This document shows, in pieces, positions 59,020 through 64,000 of a DNA stretch of 64,000 nt. Position 1 is the stretch's first letter. Each line of letters opens with the position of its first letter. This DNA is from Otatea glauca (taxonomy: Eukaryota; Streptophyta; Magnoliopsida; Poales; Poaceae), in assembly GCA_036346275.1 (NCBI GenBank), contig CM070713.1, positions 62,057,567 to 62,121,566 on the forward strand. The letters run 5' to 3'. The position numbers and the translations under genes were made by a program. Below the pieces are notes generated by a model that saw nothing but the letters and a program-made list of their open reading frames with translations, searched no databases and was not told the origin of the DNA.

Positions 59020-59751
59020 TGTTTGCACCAAAATTTGGTAGATAGGGTCAGAATCGGCAATCCAAGATCAACAAGATACGATCAGGATGCAGATTGAAGA
59101 TATTTGGAAACGGAACAGGTCGTTAAGAAAAGCACAATTCAAATAGAGGCCGATACGGATTCTATTCCTAACGTGTTGTACCAGGATTCTATCGGCCAAT
59201 CGGTATAAAAGAGGTCTATATGTGATCAGAAAAGCTGCCCAGAGCCAATCAACCAATTCGCGTCTATTTTTCATCTACTTTTCCATCGACTAGGAGTAGT
59301 TTCTGTAATTTAGTCTTCTTGTAATTCGATCTTGATCAATTAAGTTGCGCATCGTCGATTGTTGATCTCCATCAATTACGCCCAGGTTCGATTTATTCTG
59401 ATTTTGCTGCGCATCGCTTTCTTCAGAATCGATCTACCTTTATCATCTGATTAGCCTTAATCGGCTAGTTAGATTTACCCTTTTTTATCTTGATTTAATC
59501 GGCTTTGAGCTGATTGAATCTAAGCCGATTGATCTTCACGATCGGCTAGTTAGATTTATCTTGTTACCTTGATCTTGATCGGCTTCAAGCTGATTGAGTT
59601 TAAGTCGATTGATCGTTACGATCGGCTTTGAGTGAATTTTATATTTTTTTACCTTGTCGATTATAGGTCAAATCGACTGGCACGCTCTGAACCAAGTGTT
59701 CGTCTGGTGTGCTGTCGTTAGAAACCCTACTTCAAGTTTTTGACGCCAACA
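59020..59751 (+). repeat. 5' LTR of the gag-only element
   Basis: Contains TATA-like GGTATAAAAG (near 59201). Its 3' half has tandem units built on GATCGGCTAGTTAGATTTA and AGCTGATTGAATCTAAGCCG. Confidence 0.85.
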
Positions 59752-60045
59752 CACTCTTGGCACGCCCGGTGGGACCAGATGGCAGCATCAAGCAAATCAA
59801 TTCCGTCGTCAGATCTCAACACTGAGGCAATAATCGTCCCCACGTTGGACGATTTAACTCGAGCGATGTAAAGAAATCGAAGATCGAAAGTTGCGTTGGA
59901 AGAGATGATCTTTGGGTTGTTATCAAAAGACCCGCATGGTGTAACCCAAAGACCGCTCTGCCGATCTTTGAATCCGCTCGGCGACGCTGAAATCTCAACT
60001 AGCCCGTAAGTCATTACATACCAAAGACAGGCTGAATTATCGGCT

Positions 60046-62223
60046 ATGATTGAACAATCAGTACATCACGCATTGATTAATCAATCATCGGCTTTGGTCA
60101 GTACTCTCAAGTCGATCATTGCAAACAGTGTAAAAACTGTTGCTCAAGAGTTGGCTTCATCTGGAAGCCTTCTCGATCCACTACAGGCACTACCAACATA
60201 TCCTGTGTATTCGATAAGGCAAAATTCTAGCCTAGCGGTTGCCGCAAAAACATCGGTTTCAATACCTTCCATATTGTCAACCCAACCGACGGTCATATTA
60301 CCGCGAGATTCGCGCCCTAGCAGGGTCACACATTATCAAGCGTACACTAATGCTGCTAGACCAAACGTGTTGGCTACTTTGCCGTCGTCAACTCCGTTTA
60401 ATATTTTCCCACAATCAGTCTCACAGCGATTGAACAAATTAGGCACGTCCAGTACCAAGGGCCGATTCCGCCCAGGAATCTGGTCCCTCATAAGGTGGTA
60501 ACCTACACAGAGCCCTTTGTTCCTGTACCAGAACCACCGGTTAGGAGGTACAATGGGTATGATCAAAACCAACATATTCCGTCGGCTCAGTCTAACCGGC
60601 AGCTCGAGTTTGCACTCGAGGGGCAGAATACCAATCATGATCATTGGCAGAGCCCCGATATCTTGTCGGCTAACAACATTAATTAGGCTGATCAGATTTC
60701 TGCCGTGTTGATAGATCAATTCGGCTTACAGCCAAAGGGTAGAGTCATCGGCTATAGAAAGCCGTATCCGGATTATGTAGATCGTATGCAATATCCACAT
60801 AATTTTAAAATTCCTGATTTTGCCAAATTTTTGGGAATGATTCGGTCACGACCTTAGAGCACGTCGGACGCTTTATCGCTCAGTGTGGCGAGGCAACTCA
60901 GTCCGACGGGTTGAAAATTAGATTATTCTCCTTGTCTTTATCGGGAGCTGCTTTCACTTGGTTTAGTAGTTTACCTCCAAATTCGGTTTATTTTTGGAAC
61001 GATTTGGAAAGCCGATTCCATGAGTACTTTTTCTCTGGCAACTGAAACTCAGGATTTCAGATCTAAGTTCTATCCAACAGAAGACCAGGGAATCGGTAAA
61101 TGATTATGTTAAGAGATTCAGGGAAGTGAGAAATAGGTATTTCAGTGTTACCCTGCCTGATAATCAGTTGGCCAATTTAGCTTTCCAGGAGTTGATACCC
61201 TCATTACAAGAAAAATTCGACGAGCAAGAATTCACCAATTTGAGTCATCTCCTACAACGAGTATCAGCTCAAGAAAGCCGTTTCTCCAATGAAAAGGGCT
61301 TTAAAGATGAATTCAAGAATTACAAAAACAAGATACAATCGGCTATAGAGGATGACCAATTAAAATTTTCAGAAGAGACGACGATGCAGTTGGACGCTGA
61401 TCCTTTTCCAGTTAACATGGTCCATTGCTCTAAAAAGAAGGAAAAGCCGACACAAGATGCAGAGTCTAAGGATCAAATTCATATATCATCGGCTATAAAA
61501 ATGATGCGTCAAGCCGATGTAAAATCAAATTCTGATAGCAATAAGACACTCATGATTACTGTTGGCTCTATACAAATAAAAGCCGACCATGAAAGGAAAT
61601 TTTTTAAAACAATCACACCAAAGGGTTATCAAGTTGAGAGAGCATTGCCACTACGTAAGCCGATACAGAAGTCGAAGCCCATTTTTTCCCAACTACTAGC
61701 AAAATATGAAAGGAGGAATGAAAGGCCACGACGAAGTCCTCCACATCGGCCAGTTAATGAATATCGGCCAAGCGGCCCTGAAAGAGCTCACCAACGGTGC
61801 CCTTTTTGGCAATTTTGCTGGGAGAGCGGATTAGCTTTGCCATCACCAAACACATGTCCGATGCAGTATTACCCATGTCAAGGTGATAGGCAGCGATGGT
61901 CGGCTAAAGATAGAATTTCTAGGTCGACCATAAGTCGGAAACAAGACCAAGATGAAGGGTCTAGCACTGCGGCTAGTATGGATCTGGTAGGAAAAATATG
62001 TAAGTCGATTGAACCAAAGCCGAGATGGTGTCCTCTAGGTTTAAGCCGACCACAAAAAAGAAGACTTGAACGGCTAAGGACCCAAGAGATGAGGGAAGCT
62101 GAACAAGAAAAACAAAGGGATAAAACTTTTAATGAGCTTCATCCGATTAAGATTGCGAGAAAAGAGTGGAGGAAGAAAAAACCGGATTCGGCCGATGATT
62201 TCTATTCAACAAAGCCGATCTAG
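60046..62223 (+). pseudogene. Retroelement gag polyprotein, interrupted
   Basis: The frame opens at 60046 (MIEQSVHHALINQSSALVST) for 151 codons, then is broken by frameshifts between 60500 and 61126. A Retrotrans_gag domain is spread over about 60800-61270: LKIRLFSLSLSGAAFTWFSS, then FWNDLESRFHEYFF, then VRNRYFSVTLPDNQLANLAF and LQERVS-like LLQRVSAQES. The longest piece, 61126-62223 (365 codons), continues with KCC-poor basic sequence, a Cys pattern (CPFWQFCWESG, then CPMQYYPC) and a Lys/Arg/Glu-rich tail. Gag would form the virus-like particle. It ends in a stop with no protease or RT following, so the element is gag-only by structure, not by loss of one domain. Confidence 0.75.
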
Positions 62224-62491
62224 TCTGAAAAATCATACCACCCGTCAGCTCGAGATAGCCGATTTGGTAAGGGATCAACATGGGATCGTGTAGTGTGCAT
62301 CGGTTTGTCCGAGGTACTGGTTAGATCTTGATTGGCTAAAACTCAAATACAAATATACGAGTTGGCCGATTACCGACCTGAAAACCAAATTAACTCGATG
62401 CAGTTAAAAATTTAGCTATGATAAGAAAATATATGTTCAAGATGAAAATTTTTGGAAGATAACATGTTATTTCCCAAAAATGGGGGGCATG

Positions 62492-63224
62492 TGTTTGCAC
62501 CAAAATTTGGCAGATAAGGTCAGAATTGACAGTCCAAGATCAACAAGATACGACCTGGATGCAGATTGAATATATTTGGAAACGGAACAGGTTGTTAAGG
62601 AAAGCACCATCCAAATAGAGGCCGATACGGATTCTACTCCTAACGTGTTGTACCAGGATTCTATCGGCCAATGGGTATAAAAGAGGTCTATAGGTGATCA
62701 GAAAAGCTGCCCAGAGCCAATTAACCAATTCCCGTCTACTTTTCATCTACTTTTCCGTCGACTAGAAGTAGTTTATGTAATTTAGTCTTCTTGTAATTCG
62801 ATCTTGATCAATAAAGTTGCGCATCGCCGATTGTTGATCTCCATCAATTAAGCCCAGGTTCGATTTATTCTGATTTTGCTGCGCATCGCCTTCTTTAGAA
62901 TCGATCTACCTTTATCATCTTATTAGCCTTAATCGGCTAGTTAGATTTACCTTTTTTTATCTTGATTTAATTGGCTTTGAGCTGATTGAATCTAAGCCGA
63001 TTGATCTTCACGATCGGCTTGTTAGATTTATCTTGTTACCTTGATCTTGATCGGTTTCAAGCTGATTGAGTTTAAGCCGATTGATCGTTACGATCGACTT
63101 TGAGTGAATTTTATATTTTTTTTACCTTGTCGATTATAGGTCAAATCGACTGGCACGCTCTGAACCAGGTATTCATCTGATGTGCTGTCGTTAAAAACCC
63201 TACTTCAAGTTTTTAACGCCAACA
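62492..63224 (+). repeat. 3' LTR of the gag-only element
   Basis: Partner of 59020-59751, with scattered substitutions such as 'ggcagataaggtcagaattg' against 'ggtagatagggtcagaatcg'. Confidence 0.85.
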
Positions 63225-63229
63225 CCTTC

Positions 63230-64000
63230 TTTTTTTTTTCACTAAGTACCTGGAGCATGGTATACTTGGATTGTTGAAATTGCGTGAAAGGTACAACAAA
63301 GCAAACGAGTGCGACATTTACCAGAGGAGAACATCTGACAGGAACAGGCGTAGAAACAGAGTAATAATTTCCCCAATTGTAAGTGTTACCGTCAGATTTT
63401 GGCAGCCAGAATAATCGACAAATTTTTTCGGTAGTTGATATGATTATAAAGAAATATTGAGATTTGTCAAAAATCATAATTAAACATCGATTATGCTGAG
63501 AAACCTTATGAAGATGCTAACTAAGAAAATGCGGATGTAAGAAAGTAAATCATCAACAAGAGATTGAAAACTAGAAGATTTAAAGATGGATAGTGAATCT
63601 ATCCAAGGAAAGATTGAGCCAACATGCAGACGGAGACTTGAAGCACAACATAAAATTGAGCCGGTTGTTTTAGGAGATAATACCCTGTACATACTGACGG
63701 AAAAACGAGCATACATCAACTTTTACTATCTTTTTGCATATACTTTTTCTGTAACTTAGGAATAGGCTATAGCTAGTAGAATCTTACCTTCGTAATTCAA
63801 CTTTGATCAATAATTATTCGTATTGATGTGTCGATCAATCAGTGAGTTACACCTGTTGGGAGAAATGCGGTATTAGCAATTTTCTTTTTTACTTTAATTC
63901 CAAGCATAATTAGCAACCAGAAAATAACAAACTCATAACAAAAGCATAGATACTGAAACATAATATTATCTAATATCAAAGCATAAAAACAACTCATTAT
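63230..64000. other. Right edge of the window, nothing certain
   Basis: AT-rich, with short open frames only. A phrase near 63750-63825 ('ttctgtaacttagga', 'ttcgtaattcaactttgat') weakly resembles part of the adjacent LTR, so a diverged LTR may cross the window edge. Confidence 0.25.

Larger units (their letters stand above)
59020..63224 (+). mobile_element. gag-only Ty3/gypsy-type LTR retrotransposon
   Basis: LTRs 59020-59751 (732 bp) and 62492-63224 (733 bp) start TGTTTGCACC and end CGCCAACA. A perfect 5-bp duplication CCTTC flanks the element (59015-59019 and 63225-63229). A primer-site-like stretch CTTGGCACGCCCGGTGGGAC follows the 5' LTR closely, and a purine tract AATGGGGGGCATG precedes the 3' LTR. 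The 2.7-kb interior holds only gag-like sequence; protease, RT, RNase H and integrase are absent. It is a non-autonomous element dependent on a relative. The LTRs look roughly 95% identical by eye. Confidence 0.85.

Noticed and set aside
63750..63830. Third LTR copy of the gag-only element
   Set aside because: Similarity to the LTR is limited to short words; no terminus present in the window.

Overview
The window is nuclear DNA from a grass, probably a panicoid. Two gene-like loci support this: a VND-type secondary-wall NAC gene and a SAUR36-like gene. Everything else is a dense, nested set of typical grass transposons. There is no bacterial, viral or clearly organellar gene content. Only one coding gene looks intact, the intronless SAUR at 57154-57702 (+). 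The NAC locus at 495-3307 (-) keeps the canonical three-exon structure but carries three separate 4-bp insertions relative to the frame its family reads, so I call it a pseudogene unless the assembly is wrong at those points.

Layout. 1-5140: NAC locus, with a repeat-filled second intron and a candidate distal promoter and leader exon. 5337-13604: eroded remains of long LTRs, mostly in reverse orientation, including two diverged direct copies of one LTR segment and a GC-rich promoter-like block. 13605-24866: a composite of CACTA (En/Spm) elements. It holds a truncated transposase copy, a cluster of hairpins, a longer decayed TNP2/DUF4218/DUF4216 transposase, a 1.26-kb higher-order hairpin-repeat array and a Ulp1-like (C48) protease gene, and it ends in a clean CACTA 3' terminus. 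25102-27096: two adjacent Mutator-like non-autonomous elements. 29342-34822: a hAT MITE, then a full-length reverse-strand Ty1/copia element that lacks reverse transcriptase and RNase H. 35139-40902: Stowaway MITEs and further Mutator-like elements. 43400-47424: a hAT element with an 8-bp target duplication and a decayed DUF4371/hAT-dimerisation transposase, into which an LTR inserted and was reduced to a solo LTR. 47534-47926: a near-perfect foldback element. 48994-52092: a 3.1-kb solo LTR with a perfect 5-bp target duplication. 52193-54606: more Mutator-like MITEs and a Stowaway. 57042-57702: SAUR gene. 59020-63224: a Ty3/gypsy-type gag-only element with two 0.73-kb LTRs and a perfect target duplication.

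Most element boundaries rest on terminal sequences plus flanking target-site duplications read directly from the sequence. Family assignments come from recognised protein motifs and terminal motifs. No database search was possible, so novelty is not claimed. The least explained structures are the hairpin run upstream of the CACTA transposase, the 261-266 bp higher-order hairpin array, the Mutator-like family built of AACCG/CGAAAT quasi-palindromes, and the three palindrome-associated 4-bp insertions in the NAC gene.
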